Of a DNA stretch of 64,000 nucleotides, positions 11,215-24,029 are shown in pieces. The DNA is taken from NCBI GenBank assembly GCA_963678705.1, contig OY783204.1, forward strand, positions 15,510,759 through 15,574,758. Direction: 5' to 3'. Source of the stretch: Panorpa germanica. Its lineage: Eukaryota > Arthropoda > Insecta > Mecoptera > Panorpidae. The position numbers were made by a program, and so were the translations under genes. Under the pieces are notes generated by a model, which made no database searches, was not told the origin of the DNA, and saw nothing but the letters and a program-made list of their open reading frames with translations. Position 1 is the stretch's first letter; every line of letters begins with the position of its first letter.

Positions 11215-12606
11215 CCCAGTAAACAATTTGGTGAAGTGTCCTATTTGGTGAAGTTCGAGTCACTCGTACAATTCTATTCTAACGCTTTACAAGTTCTCTA
11301 CCTGTCACAGATTTTGTGTTAGTTTTTCATAATAATATTCTTTCTTTTTCCAACATCATTCATTAAGTATTTCTGTTTCTTTCCCACATGGATATATTTT
11401 TTTTAAATTCACATTCATTTCATTTATTCTGTAAATGAAAGTTTATTTAATAAAACTGAGAGAGAAACGAGATGCGTTAGACAAGTAAAATATATTTTTC
11501 ACCATTACACTTGTATACTTGTATAATATTTCGTTCTGTACAGATGTTTAAAGTATATGCTATCCTTTTTCAACAAATATTTCTTTAACGGTAATAGACA
11601 GACGCTATCTCCCTCAATCCCCGAATAGAATGTATATAAACGAAGATAGTACTTAGCGATGGTAAGACAGAGGTTTTAAACCTAACGCAGACCTGCCGAT
11701 CGTGAATTTTTGAATCACCAAAACAATGTAAAAAACTAATATAACGAGTATTGTTGAAGATGAATAATATTCATTAAAAAAATCACGATCCGTACTAAAG
11801 ATTACATCTATTTATTTCTTCATTTAAATATTTATATTTTGCAGATTTTAAAAAGCAAAATTCCATTAAGTTTTATACCCCTGCCATCCTTGCTAGTGTA
11901 AAGTTTATGACTTATACGATGCTTAGACAGAGGTTTTAAACCTAACGCAGACCTGCCGATCGTGGATTTTTGAATCACCAAAACAATGTAAAAAACTAAT
12001 ATAACGAGTATTGTTGAAGATGAATAATATTCATTAAAAAAATCACGATCCGTACTAAAGATTACATCTATTTATTTCTTCATTTAAATATTTATATTTT
12101 GCAGATTTTAAAAAGCAAAATTCCATTAAGTTTTATACCCCTGCCATCCTTGCTAGTGTAAAGTTTATGACTTATACGATGCTTAGACAGAGGTTTTAAA
12201 CCTAACGCAGACCTGCCGATCGTGGATTTTTGAATCACAAAAACAATGTAAAAAACTAATATAACGAGTATTGTTGAAGATGAATAATATTCATTAAAAA
12301 AATCACGATCCGTACTAAAGATTACATCTATTTATTTCTTCATTTAAATATTTATATTTTGCAGACATTAAAATGTAGAATTCAATTAAGTTTTATACCC
12401 CTGCTAGTTTTAAGTTTATAACTCCGGTCATAAATCATAAACCTACTCCGCTTTTAATTCAGCAGTGAACCGTCGTTGCAATGTCTGTAGCTCATAAAAA
12501 GGACCTTTCCTATGAACGACTGAATAGAAAACGAACACGTTCCAGACAAAAAATTCATGATATGTAATAGAAATTAAGTAGAATTTACTCCAAAATGTTT
12601 ACTGGG
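11215..12606. mobile_element. Family B inverted-repeat element, long form with internal tandem array
   Basis: It starts CCCAGTAAACAATTTGGTGA and ends ATGTTTACTGGG, with TA directly outside both ends (11213-11214 and 12607-12608). The left end is the reverse complement of the right end of the 35125-35368 copy. At 1392 bp it is over five times longer than the other copies, the extra length being the 260 bp tandem array at 11661-12420 and unique flanks. No transposase frame. Confidence 0.85.
11661..12420 (+). repeat. 260 bp tandem repeat, about 2.9 copies
   Basis: Units begin at 11665, 11925 and 12185 with AGACAGAGGTTTTAAACCT. The period is exactly 260 and units differ by only one or two bases, apart from the last about 60 bases of unit 3, which are diverged (GCAGACATTAAAATGTAG). 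Each unit holds an inverted repeat, GATCGTGGATTTTT against AAAAAAATCACGATC. The array lies wholly inside a family B transposon. Confidence 0.95.
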
Positions 12607-14522
12607 TAATTACGAACTAATGCACAAGGATTACACACATCAATCCATTCAAAAAACGAAAAATGTTCTAGTAAGGGGTTTACAACGACTTCAATCAGTT
12701 TCACAAGCAGAACCTTCACCGTCAACCTCACACTCATTGGCAGTCGAACCACGTCTTAATTACTATAAAACTGTACATTAATAAAGTTGGCTCTCAAGGC
12801 CACAAGTGGCCATGTATTTTTTATTTAATAAGTCACAAAGTTTAATAATAATTTATAAAAAATCAGTAATCCACGGAAGTCATCAATTTATAATCTCTAT
12901 TCCTTTCTATTCCTCTCTAGTCCTTTCTTAATAATACAAAGTGTAAAAGAAATTAATAAATTGTCTAGATCAACGCATAAGTTCTGATATTATGATTGTG
13001 ATAAACAATGTTAATTAAAATCAATTACTTTTTCCAAATTTTAATACTAATCTTGTGGCATTAATATATGACTAACAATTAAACGTAATAACAAAAATAC
13101 AAATGTTAAATACAGAGATGTACTCAGTAAATTTTTGGCTTAAAACATAACAAACTAGAGTCATATATGTATTACCATATATTTCAATAATGATTTCAAA
13201 AATGCAAGTTAAAAGAATGAGTTCACAAGCCTATTATTCTTCTTCTCTACTTAATCAGCTCCTAAATTACTGGAAGAGTAAAAACGTCATTGCTGACAGC
13301 GAACAATGTTAAAAAATCACCAACGATTTGCATTATATTCATACTTTAATAGAAAAATCCGTAAAATATAAATTTCTTGAATAACATAAATTGGTTCATA
13401 TATTTAATAATTAAAATAAATAATAACAGTGTCACTAGTCTTCACTCGGTGTCACCTGACATTATGGGGCTTATGGACATGAACTCACTGCTCCAAATTA
13501 TATAACATTTACTTATTGCTTTCTTGTATCCTTCACAGTATGTATAGAAAAAATGATGTAAAATATTTGTTCATTGATGTAATTTTCGTAAATACAACAA
13601 TACTCATTTTGACGCTAATTTATATCAATATCAAGTAATAAAATCAGTAATATATACTATATATAATTTGTGCTTTTACCGAGAAATATTATAGTATGTA
13701 TTGGTGTCATTCATTGATATCTGAAGTGTTACCTACGTTACACAGTTAAACTTGACATAAGAACACATTTAACGTTACATTGGCAACATACAATTAGGCG
13801 CTTGATTTACTAATAATTAAATGGTTTCGTTAACAGTTGATATGCAAACTACGGATTTATTCGTAAACAATTTTTGTAATAGACATGGAAGATATATTTT
13901 GTGAGAATTTCATTTAGGAATTATATTTCGTAATCAAACTTCTTCATAAACATTAAACTTAATGAAGCAAAAGTTAAATGTTGAAAAGTTTGAGAACTCT
14001 ATTTTGAAACTTGAGAACTAATCTTTTAAGGTAAGGCTCTAGCGGTTCGCATGCTTCGCACCAAACGTATTGGTTTTATTAAATAAAACAAAATAAAGAA
14101 GGAAAATGAAAGAGAAGCCGTATGTGTAGTTATCAAATGTGCTATCGTCGGCATTGTCCAACGAAATTGATTCGACTATTTGTCACAGCCGATCCATAAC
14201 TGCCGCTACATAAACCTTCCATCCCGCTTACTTTATCTTCCACGTTTTATTCAATTTCTTTACGCTTACAAAGAGTTTTATTAATATGTAAACTACTATG
14301 AAGTAAATTTAGTATTATTTCCTTATTTTATTTGTATCCAACTGTAACGTTCTTCAACGAAAAAAATAGAAATCAACGATTGAAACTTCTCAATAAGTTC
14401 AAGTGTATCTAAAAATATTTTATTACATTGATACCACTGTAGGTAATATGTTCTTTATCAAGTTTGACATTAGTTTGTAGCAAAGAAACAAACCATAAAA
14501 TTATAGTGTAGAAAATACTAAC

Positions 14523-14699
14523 GTGTTATGGAAATCAGCAATTTGCTTTAAGTTTCCAAAGATCGTATCCTTGTTATCTCGAACAAGCCGTGGCGCTTTG
14601 ACTCCTGATGCCTCTAAAGGTTTCATATATCGTTCTACAACAGCTTGAAGATCTCTTCCGAACTCTTCTTCTGTTTCTACAAGTTCTCGTACTACGGCA
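14523..14699 (-). CDS. Unc-89: Unc-89/obscurin exon 4: start of RhoGEF (DH) domain
   Basis: This 177 nt exon has acceptor CTTTTACAG and donor GTTAGT. It encodes 58 full codons beginning AVVRELVETEEEFGRDLQ, the DH-domain conserved region 1 in which a Glu contacts the Rho GTPase switch region. Later it reads KDTIFGNLKQIADFHN, the conserved region around helix 3. DH domains catalyse GDP/GTP exchange on Rho-family GTPases; in obscurin they link sarcomere assembly to Rho signalling (family knowledge). The reading frame is open across both splice junctions. The domain is incomplete here and continues in the exon at 8636-8801. Confidence 0.92.
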
Positions 14700-14788
14700 C
14701 TGTAAAAGATTAAGTATAATATTATTTTTTAAGAAGTTGAGATTATTATTGTATTTCAGATATATTTAAGTACTATGATTTAACTTAC

Positions 14789-14917
14789 TCCCTTCTGTAT
14801 TTTGCTTCTCCAGATTTTCCACCGAAGTGTACAATGTCTTTCTGACTTTGAAGAACTGATGACGGTACCCATCCTTCTTTTGGATTATCAGTTCCATCAA
14901 ATATGCGTACGAGCCAT
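14789..14917 (-). CDS. Unc-89: Unc-89/obscurin exon 3: second half of SH3 domain and linker
   Basis: This 129 nt exon has acceptor TTTAAG and donor GTAAGTT. One base completes the Lys codon begun at 51420, then 42 codons follow and two bases are left over. It reads WLVRIFDGTDNPKEGWVPSS, then VLQSQ and a linker ending AKYRR. The G-W-V-P segment is the conserved SH3 strand; the usual Asn-Tyr after it is replaced by Ser-Ser. The next exon lies only 89 bp away and opens the RhoGEF domain, so SH3 and DH are nearly contiguous, as in UNC-89. The acceptor has a weak polypyrimidine tract and lies at the end of a 36.5 kb intron. Confidence 0.88.
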
Positions 14918-15535
14918 CTTAAAGTAAAGAAAATTAGATTAGTATTTTCCAATGTTTAGTATAAAATAAATAATTTCTTTTAAAATCATTTTTCCTTGAC
15001 TATATTATTTACTGAAAAATAATGACCGATTATAAGATTTGCACTCAGGCAGTACCGAGTCCATGGTAAAGAGAGTGCAAAATGAAAGTTGAATTGTGAC
15101 TAGATATAAGTATTTTTTTTTTTTTATATTTATTTTCTTCTTTATATATAAGTAAATTGTATAGATATAAGTAAATTGAAGATTATAGTTGAAGAAATTG
15201 TGACCTTCTTCTGCCTTACAATTAGGTTAGAGTCTGCAGTGTGTGGTGCACACTAAATTATTATTTAAGTAACATTTATGCAGCACATATATTTAGTACT
15301 CTCCTAAAATAATTATGAATTTAAATTTAAATAAAAACATATAGCATATTTAGCAGTAGTAGAAGAGCAAGGGATTAACCAATACGTAGAAAAGACAAAT
15401 GTCTGTGTTATCTGGAATTTAAATTCAACGTGCAATTGTTTCTAGATTTAATTGATTTTGCGTGAGAGCTAGAATAAAGGTAATTTCAGATAAGCTGGAA
15501 GGTAATGGGCCAATGGCAATGTGACTAGATATATT

Positions 15536-15685
15536 TACCTCGGTGCTATAGCGGTTTTATGATAAAAATTCCTTTGTAAAATATAAGAATTACTGAAATA
15601 TGAGTATGTAAACGATTATAGCTATTTTTATTTGATTCTATAGGAATTTTTATCATAAAACCTTTGAACACCCTGGTACTATGTA
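15536..15685. mobile_element. Small palindromic MITE
   Basis: A perfect 21 bp inverted repeat (GGTTTTATGATAAAAATTCC at 15553-15573; its complement at 15642-15662) is flanked by looser outer arms, TACCTCGGTGCTATAG against CACCCTGGTA. It is about 150 bp long, non-coding, and can form a hairpin. Confidence 0.7.
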
Positions 15686-16143
15686 ACATAGTAACTTTTA
15701 CTCTTTTACTTGTAACAGTGTACAATTTTTTTTTTTAATTAATGAGGGTAAATAAAAGTATTTATCATAAACCAGTCCAGTTTAAGAATCAAATGAAAAA
15801 AGGCCTGTTTTTTTAAATTTTATTTACTACTAGATATTCATGATACAAATAAATAAATAATATTAAATAACTGTATAGAAGCGATTGTAGAAAATCCACA
15901 AAAGCTTCGGCAACATTTTGGACACTGTAAACAACGATTCAAGTCATAAAAATTATTTTTTTTGAGACGTTCATTTCGACTTAAAAATCTAACTTAAAAG
16001 CACTTAAGTTTTTGGTTGAAAAAAACTTTTTTAACCTTGTAAACTATAATTTATGCATTCAAATATAAAATGATTTAAAGCCACTGGCATCTATTGTCAT
16101 ATTTAAGATTAATTTATACAAGTGAGCTGGAATAGGATCAGAG

Positions 16144-16797
16144 AATGGGCTTGTGTCTTATGTCTTAATTTCTATAAAAGTGTACTATATATTGATAAAG
16201 TGGGTTACTAGAACCTCAAACGTTCAATTATTTTTTAATAACTCCTAATACGTTAAGAGATATTAACAATTAAAAAAGTCATTTTGTTTCTTTAATTATT
16301 AAAAGGGTTCAACGTTGTACACATTCCAAGTGCATGTGACATCACAATCCTTGTGTAAGGTTACCAACCTTACAGCTCATAAATCTCTGCTATATGTATT
16401 TATATATCAAAATATCAAATATTATTTACAGCTATTTCAAGGAACAATCAAATTTCAATATTATGTCTGTCGTAACAGGGTTAAATAAAATAAAAACTTA
16501 TTATTCTTTGATTTGACTTGATTATTTGACTACCAACTGCTACAGAACATTACCACAGCACTGACCTACTCAACAAATAACTGACATTAAAATGCATTTC
16601 ACGTCATACAAATGTGGCCGACCATTTCTAGCGCTAAAACTACAGTTCAAACTTTTAATTGCTATATCTCCGTCAATATTTAGATATTTAACAAAATAGA
16701 CACGCCAATTATTTATATCATCACACACATTTATTATCATCAATTTCAATCAACAATTGAAAAATCGACCACTAAAAAATGAGGACACAAGCCCATT
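16144..16797. mobile_element. Family A MITE, complete copy 2
   Basis: It starts AATGGGCTTGTGTCTTATG and ends GAGGACACAAGCCCATT. It is 654 bp and non-coding. It shares CATGTGACATCACAAT, GGTTACCAACCTTACAG and CTTTGA-TTGACTTGATTATT with the other copies. This is the best-preserved pair of ends in the family. Confidence 0.9.
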
Positions 16798-16824
16798 AAA
16801 AAATTACTTGCGAATAAATGAATA

Positions 16825-17097
16825 CAAATAAATAAATTTATGGGTATATTTAATATAATTATTAATTATTACTTTTTAATACAAATTGTCTCAAATAAAT
16901 ATTTAAAATCTACTTGTTCGAAAAAATGACGCCTCTGGTAAAAACCGACGACAAGAATGGCACAGAATCTATTCGATGCAGGACCAAGCAAGTCTGGCTG
17001 TCATTTAAAAAATTCGTTACTGCGCGTCGAATGCCGGTTATCCAATGTGCAAAACTGCTGGATGTAAATGCAGTATTACAGTTAATTACGTTCTTCT
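16825..17097 (+). repeat. Family E dispersed repeat, copy 1
   Basis: It aligns in the same orientation to 47608-47882 over about 270 bases. Shared blocks are CTCTGGTAAAA, AGCAAGTCTGGCTGT and ATTCGTTACTGCGC. It contains a 61-codon open frame that is broken in the other copy, so I treat it as non-coding repeat. No terminal structure is visible. Confidence 0.7.
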
Positions 17098-17353
17098 AAA
17101 AAGATAATGTATTTGTCATTTTATTTCCTCTTTATTCTTTTGAGCGCCAAAAATCATAATGACTCGCAAAAATGTTTCAGCCGGCACTGTGCATGATTAT
17201 GTAAGCGAATGCAATTTACTCCTCCTTTGCGCGATCGAACATATTCTGTACCCCCAATTCTGTAAGAAATATAACAGGAAAAATGTAATTATTGTCCAGT
17301 AGCTAAAAACTTTTGGAGCACTTGACATTCCAAGACCAACTTTTTTATAAATC

Positions 17354-17969
17354 AATGGGCTTGTGTCCTATATCTTAATTTCTATAAAAGTGTACAATAT
17401 ATTGATAAAGTGGGTTACTAGAACCTCAAATGTTCAATTATTTTTTAATAACTCATTATATGTTAAGAGATATTACCAATTAAAAAAGTCATTTTGTCTC
17501 TTTAATTATTAAAGGGATTCAATGTTGTACACATTCCAAGTGCATGTGACATCACAATCCTTGTGTAAGGTTACCAACCTTACAGATCATAAATCTCTGC
17601 TATATGTATTTATATATCAAAATATCAAATATTATTTACAGCTATTTCAAGGAACAATCAAATTTCAATATTATGTCTGCCTTAGCAGGGTTAAATAAAA
17701 TAAAAACCTATTATTCTTTGACTTGATTTTATTATTTGACTACCAACAGCTACAGAACATTACCACAGCACTGACCTACTCAACAAATAACTGACGTTAA
17801 AATGCATTTCACGTCATAAAAATATGGCCGACCATTTCTAGCGCTAAAACTAAAATTCAAACTTTTAATTGTTATATCTCCGTCAATATTTAGATATTTA
17901 ATAAAATAGACACGCCAATACACATTTATTCACATCAATATCAATCAACAATTCAAAAATCGACCCATT
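17354..17969. mobile_element. Family A MITE copy 3, right end truncated
   Basis: It starts AATGGGCTTGTGTCCTATA and is almost identical to copy 2 to about 17960. It then runs straight into CCCATT, having lost the ACTAAAAAATGAGGACACAA part of the right inverted repeat. It lies 556 bp from copy 2, in the same orientation. Confidence 0.9.
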
Positions 17970-18397
17970 GAATATAGTCACTATATTAAATACCCCCCTT
18001 TTTCCAACTCCTGCACAATTGTATCTAAAATGAAAGACGTGAATAAATTTCCGTGTAATTCGTTTCGGACAAATATCTTATTGAATATTATTACGATAAT
18101 ATTTATCTAAAAATACAACAAATCTCTAAGAAACGCCTCCAGGCTATCGCGTGTTTCCTAACGCGTGATTTTTAAACAATAGGTAACATTCAACACAAGT
18201 TATGTAATAGGAAGAGCGAAAACATATGTTTCTTAAATTACAATCATGGAATTAGAATCTTAAGTTATCCAAATATGTAAACAGTCGCAAATAGTCTCAC
18301 TGTATTGTTAATAAAAGTGGTATCTGTAGTGTTGAAGCGATCAAATAAAAATAGAGACACTGTATAGATTGAAATCAGGATTTTGTATGGTTTTGTC

Positions 18398-18580
18398 ACT
18401 TTAAGACCGTCCGCACACTGGTTTGCAATGCGAGTCCCTAATCGGTTGAGAATGCTTGTGTTGTGACCAGAGGCCCTATTCCTGAGCATTGCGAACAATG
18501 ATCATGATCGAACAGACCTGATTTATATGAGTTAAACATTTTACGAATCACCTTTAAAAGAGTATTCCTGTACTATTCCT
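18398..18580. mobile_element. Two abutting MITE fragments (families of 26194 and 52721)
   Basis: 18398-18470 matches the end of the 26194-26594 element (GACCGTCCGCACA, TTTGCAAT). It is followed at once by GGCCCTATTCCTGA and GAACAATG...GATCGAACAGA, the terminal repeat of the 52721-53696 element. The remainder to 18580 is diverged and repeats a TATTCCTGTACTATTCCTGA motif. Confidence 0.6.
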
Positions 18581-19904
18581 GAATTTTATTATTAATTTTT
18601 ATTATTTTTATTATATTATTATTTTTATATTTTAAATATTAAATTTCTATTACTTTACAAATATAAATAAATAATATATATTAAAATATAATTAGCAAAG
18701 ATGTGGAGTATATGTCAATGAGTATAGGTCAAGGTAAAACTATCGTTTTAGAGTTTTGCCCCTTTAATTGTTCTGGTTCTTTTAATGACTGTTTTAATTG
18801 ATAATATCCTCAATAATATTGCAACTATATAAAGAAATCACATTTGAGATCTTAATAGTTAACTTTATCAGTACATATACTATACATTTCCAGAATTTAA
18901 GATATTACTCAGAGCCCAAATTAATGCCTACACCACTAGAAAAATGGATAATTGTATGTAGTATCAGTCACAAATTTATTCTATAACTCTAATGGAACCG
19001 GAGATAAATTTAGACTGAAGAAAATATAATCTAAGATTAATAAAATTTACAAATGCGCACGGGATACAATGGAATCTTAATATATGGTTTTTAGTAAAAT
19101 TTAAATTCATTTCAATTTTATTTTCAACTCAACTCAAGAAAATATTAACGTTACATTCATTTAATATTTTTTCTTAAGCACAACCTAGTTAATTATATAT
19201 TTAAAATATTTAAATTAAATATTTAATCTAAAGTTAGTCTTATTTTATAGCTTATTTAAAAACTTTGTTTGTTTTTAAGAATTTATAACTTTAAAAGAAT
19301 CAGAATAAGAATAGATAATGTTAATGAGCAAGAAGGAAAACTTTAAAATACGAAAAATAGGTTAGAGGGCATTGTAAAGAACGTAATATTGTTTACGTGA
19401 TATGCTTAAGAAATTTTATAAGTATGGTAGATTTACTAAAGGGTACATTATTAGATTTACGCAAAAAGGTAGATTTACTTCTCAAAAAGTATTAAAAATA
19501 GGTCACAAAATATTGCTTATTAGATAAAATCGTTTACGTAACCAACACATTTTTTGTGTTAACGTTAAATCATAAATAACAAGACTGTGTTTAGCTTATT
19601 TATTTCTATTTATATATAACATATATTTCCTTTTTTATATTACACACACCCCAAAATGTTTTAGTATTTATTTAATTAGGTCGGAATCGTCTAGAACGTC
19701 TTTTTTCGTTTGGTGGAATTATAATGAGACCTCGCAGACGAAAAATGAAAGATAAGTTGATTAAACAAAAGTTACAAACAACAAATTCTATACAAACAAT
19801 TACAATTTATTTAGGTATTTTAGCTACTTTAATTTAATGTACTATACATTGTTATTTGTAACTCAAAGCAATAATAATAAAAAGAGCTCAGTGTGAAGGA
19901 TATG

Positions 19905-20455
19905 CTTATTTTTTTTCTGCGCATAGTTTCTTGAAATGCGGTGTCAGTTCTGATAACGCTACTCTGAGTTCCTTGGTCACATCCAGTCTTGAGCGATATT
20001 TACTCTTCATGGCAACTAGAGCAGAAAACCCAGTTTCACAAGAGTGAGTGAAGAATATCCGTTTCTTCAATCATAATTTTAAGATTAGGAAATAGCTCCA
20101 AATTGTCACTTTTCAAACCACCCTCGTACAACCTTAGCTTAATTACAAAGCTTTTCACCTTTTCAGTCCATTGCAGAAGGTTTGCATCTTTTCTCTGTAT
20201 TATCTGATGAACGACGTTTGTTGCGACGTTGACTAAAAATTATACACTTGTTGTAATTTTAAAAATAAAAAGTTTGCTTTATTATTTTGTAAGTAAATTT
20301 AATTAATTTTTCAACGAAGCTTTGCCCCCCCCCCCCTCTTGAGCCTTCACAAAGTACTTTTGCAATCGCAATTACATATATTAATAATCCGGGTTTATGG
20401 TATACTTTCAATATTAATGTGGCCCGCGAAATTTGAAAGTTTGGCAATCCCGTAT
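19905..20455 (-). pseudogene. hAT transposase remnant (ZBED/Buster-like C-terminus)
   Basis: Read on the minus strand with frameshifts and stops, 19912-20230 gives VVHQIIQRKDANLLQWTEKV..., then GFSALVAMKSKYRSRLDVTK and LRVALSELTPHFKKLCAEKK. This is the C-terminal block of ZBED5/Buster-group hAT transposases. Upstream (20420-20455) the minus strand has GGGATTGCCAAACTTTCAAA followed by TTTCGCGGGCC, like a hAT-element terminus. Most of the coding region is deleted. A run of 13-14 C at about 20325-20338 lies inside. Confidence 0.7.
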
Positions 20456-22369
20456 TTTATACAAATATTTTGTGACGTCGGCATAAATTTTCTGTTGAAA
20501 AAATGACAAATGAATGTTTATTAATGGTATTAAAGTGACGTACAGGTTATATAAATATCTGTTCCAAAAATTATAAATATAATAGTTATATATAGCGCGG
20601 TTTAACATATGTGTGCGTGTCGTGTGTGTGTGTGTGTCTTTAGTGGAATTTGTAGTGATATTGTATAGTAAACACACATTCAACGACAGAGAATAGTTGG
20701 AATTCAGCAGAATTCAATGTTTGTTCTGTGAAATTATTAATAGAATCATTAATTTCAGTTGTAAATCATTTTTATAATATAATGTGTCGACTGTATTAAA
20801 CATCTTAGTTTATGTTGGTAACCCTTTTAAATCCACACCCTAAAAAAAATTTGAAGGTTTATTTAACTTAAACCATTTAATACAACTTACTTATTTTATT
20901 GTTATTAGAGTCATAAGATTAATTCTCTTTTAAGATTAACTAATCATATAGCGTCCCTTTTGGATTGTTAAGAATTAAAAGAATTATAAAATGACATTTT
21001 TAATCTTTACCCGCTGAACTCAGTTATGTATATTTAAGATTTATCAAATAGAGCAAAAGTTACCTATTACATAAACAATTCTACCTAATATACAACGATA
21101 CAACGAAAAATAAGTACACCTTTCTACCATTAACATAATCATTAAATACTTAAGAATACTATTTTAAGGATTAAAGGCTTATAAAATAGTTATAAAATAA
21201 GACCGTTTTAGAGATTAAATATTATTATAGGTTTTGTTTAAATAAAATATAACATGAGGCAATTCACAGATTTTGTGTTTAGTGAGTAGAATCATAAAAA
21301 GAAGCATTTTTGAGAAAATTGAAACTGAAAAAAAAAAATTAAAAATATAGGTAATATCCATGTTTTGTGTTTTGCTGGTTATGTATGTCATAACAATTTC
21401 ATCGTAATGTCATTGCCTTACACATTTTATCCGCTGCGAAGAATACTGAGGCTCCTAAATACATAAATAACTTTGGTAATACTTGACATTTGCCACCCAC
21501 GTCATTCCAAATTACTTTAAAGTTAACTGCATTCATCAGATTGACATTATCACTTTAATAAATTTCTTGCGTTTTGTGCAGTGATCGCCTTTGACATTTT
21601 ATCTACACAATATAGCCTACTCTCCATTTGCGACCACCTTGATTTAGGACCATCACACTTACGATGAAAAAACTTTCATAAATTTTTCTGAATGTACCAA
21701 TTTTACTACCAAAATACTATTATTAATAAATGTAATTATTTGCAATGAGCTTGTGAAATTATTTTTAGGTGTGGTTTTTTAAATTCCTGATTAAAATATA
21801 GATTAATATATATCTACATACATTATTGCCGTTTATATTATTGTAATTATTCAAGAGTTGACGAAGATATAGCTATTAAAATTTGAATTTTTGTTTTGCC
21901 GCTTAACTTTTAAGCGTGTTTAACAACACGAGACAACTCTTATATCTATTGTAGAGTAATCGATTTGATTTTTCTTTGTTCATAATGTTTCATAATATCA
22001 AAAATGTATGTATTTTGAATTATTACTAATTTTCAGTGATTTGATTTAGTTTACAGGGGTGCTCAAACTCAATATATAGCAGACGTACAAAAAATGTTGT
22101 GGAAAATTGATAATAACAATTTTTATCTTAGGACCCACTGGAAAGGAAATCATCAAAATTGAGGCTGGTAAAAAAAGTTCAAGCCAGCACACCAAAATTA
22201 CTTAGAAAAGTTTATTTACCAACATTTCCCCAAATTTGCCTCATTAAGTGATTGAGGGATACATTTTTGGATAATTGTGCCTAGACTATTAAGTCTAGGA
22301 CAAGAACTGGCTGCAGTAGCCTTCTGCATTTGCGCAGCGTTCACCATTATGAACCATCTTTCAATTTCT

Positions 22370-22450
22370 ATAAATCTCTACTTTACGAGTATACTCGTAT
22401 TGGAAAAATTGGCTGTGAAGACTTCAAATGTTCAGTTATTTTTTAACTAG
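22370..22450 (+). mobile_element. Family A-related fragment
   Basis: TTCTATAAATCTCTACTTTA, GGAAAAATTGGCTGTGA and ACTTCAAATGTTCAGTTATT resemble the left 100 bases of family A. It is weakly conserved. Confidence 0.45.
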
Positions 22451-22599
22451 TGGTTACATTATGAAATATACTAGGCCGCTAGTGGTGCACTCCTCTCCCT
22501 TACATATTCCCAATTTTTTGCAATTTTTTAAAAATATTTATTTAGTTATAATATTAGAAAAATATATTATTCACTTAAGTATGTGTCTTGTATGCGAAT

Positions 22600-23280
22600 T
22601 GAATTTCAGTTCAAATTTTAATTCCATTTTTAAATTGAAATATTTAACTCGTTCTATATTTATTTTACATATAAAAACAAATAATTTTTGATACAAACTG
22701 TATCAAAAAAAGTATATTTTTTTAACATAATAAAAAATATTTTCAATTTATTCATTATTTGACCAACTATTTTTCAAAATTTGGAATTTTTTTTTCGATA
22801 CGTAAATTAGGTATTAAAGTTAGCCCATATACAAAATATTAACTTTCTAGCACAATTATTACCCTCGGAAAAAACCGTCCCCAAATTAAATTTTTGAAAT
22901 TTTTTTTTAATGTGATGTTCAATTATTACGCAATCCAAAATTTGAGCTTTCTCCAAAGTTTCGAGCCCCATTTATAAAATTTTGAATTTCTAAATTTTGA
23001 AATATGTTCGCATTCAAAAGCGTAATGCACATGCAAAATTTCACCTTTCTATCTCTTAAGAATAAAAAGTTTTACAGTAAAAAGTGCCCATTTTTTTTAC
23101 CAGTTTTTTCAAAATGACGTACTTCCAGGAAATTCAGGGAAAAATCCGGGGACGCCAAAAGAATTTTTTTCTCTACGAAAGAAGCAATTTTTAAAAACAT
23201 TGACGAAGCCGTTTTCGCGCTGCCATACAAAATTCACTACCACACATATAAGAATATAAGATCATAAATATACACCTGAA
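22600..23280 (-). mobile_element. Inverted relative of the Helitron-like element at 49870
   Basis: Read as reverse complement it aligns with 49870-50410: CATACAAAATTCA, AAAACATTGACGAAGCCGTT, TGCAAAATTTCA, CTCCAAAGTTTCGAGC and AGCACAATTATTACCCTCGG all have counterparts. The Helitron 3' signature is not found at its expected left end, so it is truncated or diverged there. Confidence 0.6.
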
Positions 23281-24029
23281 AAGTTATAATATAGGATTCT
23301 CTCTTTTATGGCGCGGGTCACTGGCACATGCCTATGTTACCAATGCTTAAATGCATTTTATCAGGATACGTAACGCAAGCAAATAGTCAACAATGTGTCT
23401 TACAACATTTTGTTTATCATTTTAAATGTTGTAACAACATAAACAAACAAGTAAAATGAAATAATATAAAATTTCTTCTGAGATTGAATTTAATTGAAAC
23501 ACTTAGTGACAAGGTGAGACAGCGGTGATAAATTATCTAAGACGGACGCCAGTGGATCTGAGAGATAATGTCCACCGGTTACTAGACACTGTGTTCATCA
23601 AATGCCATCCATGCCACTAAAATGTACTAATAATAACCGAGCTAATGGCGGCGGTCCAATAGGTCATTAGATTTGTATTTAATCTACAGGAATCATGGGA
23701 ATATTCTATTTTTGGAAACAGATTATCACGTTTTGCAAGAGAAGCAGTAAATACAAGTTCAATGTTGAACCCATACCGATCGCAACATTTCATAAAGATG
23801 AACAAGATTATCGTGGTTCTACGGGTCGTTCATCGTCATATCAAACACCTCGATGATGTGTATATGTGGCTGGTACCAAAATAACGAAATGAAGTGTGAA
23901 AAGAGTTTACGTGGGAACACAATGATATAGTGTGGTGAATAATTGCAATAACTTACAGACTCGATAAATATTTTTGTAAGAAAGCTATTGTAAGAAAATG
24001 GAATGTTAATGGAATGGAGCATATGTTGC

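Noticed and set aside
11661..12420. CRISPR-like direct repeats
   Set aside because: Units are 260 bp long and tandem with no variable spacers; eukaryotic transposon context.
16914..17099. 61-codon frame that looked like a small gene
   Set aside because: It is part of a dispersed repeat whose second copy (47608-47882) has the frame broken.
20325..20338. Run of C residues as a functional site
   Set aside because: Simple homopolymer within a decayed hAT remnant; length may also be affected by sequencing error.
22054..22080. CAGGGGTGCTCAAACTCA as a hAT left terminus
   Set aside because: No matching inverted end or target duplication found nearby; may be chance.
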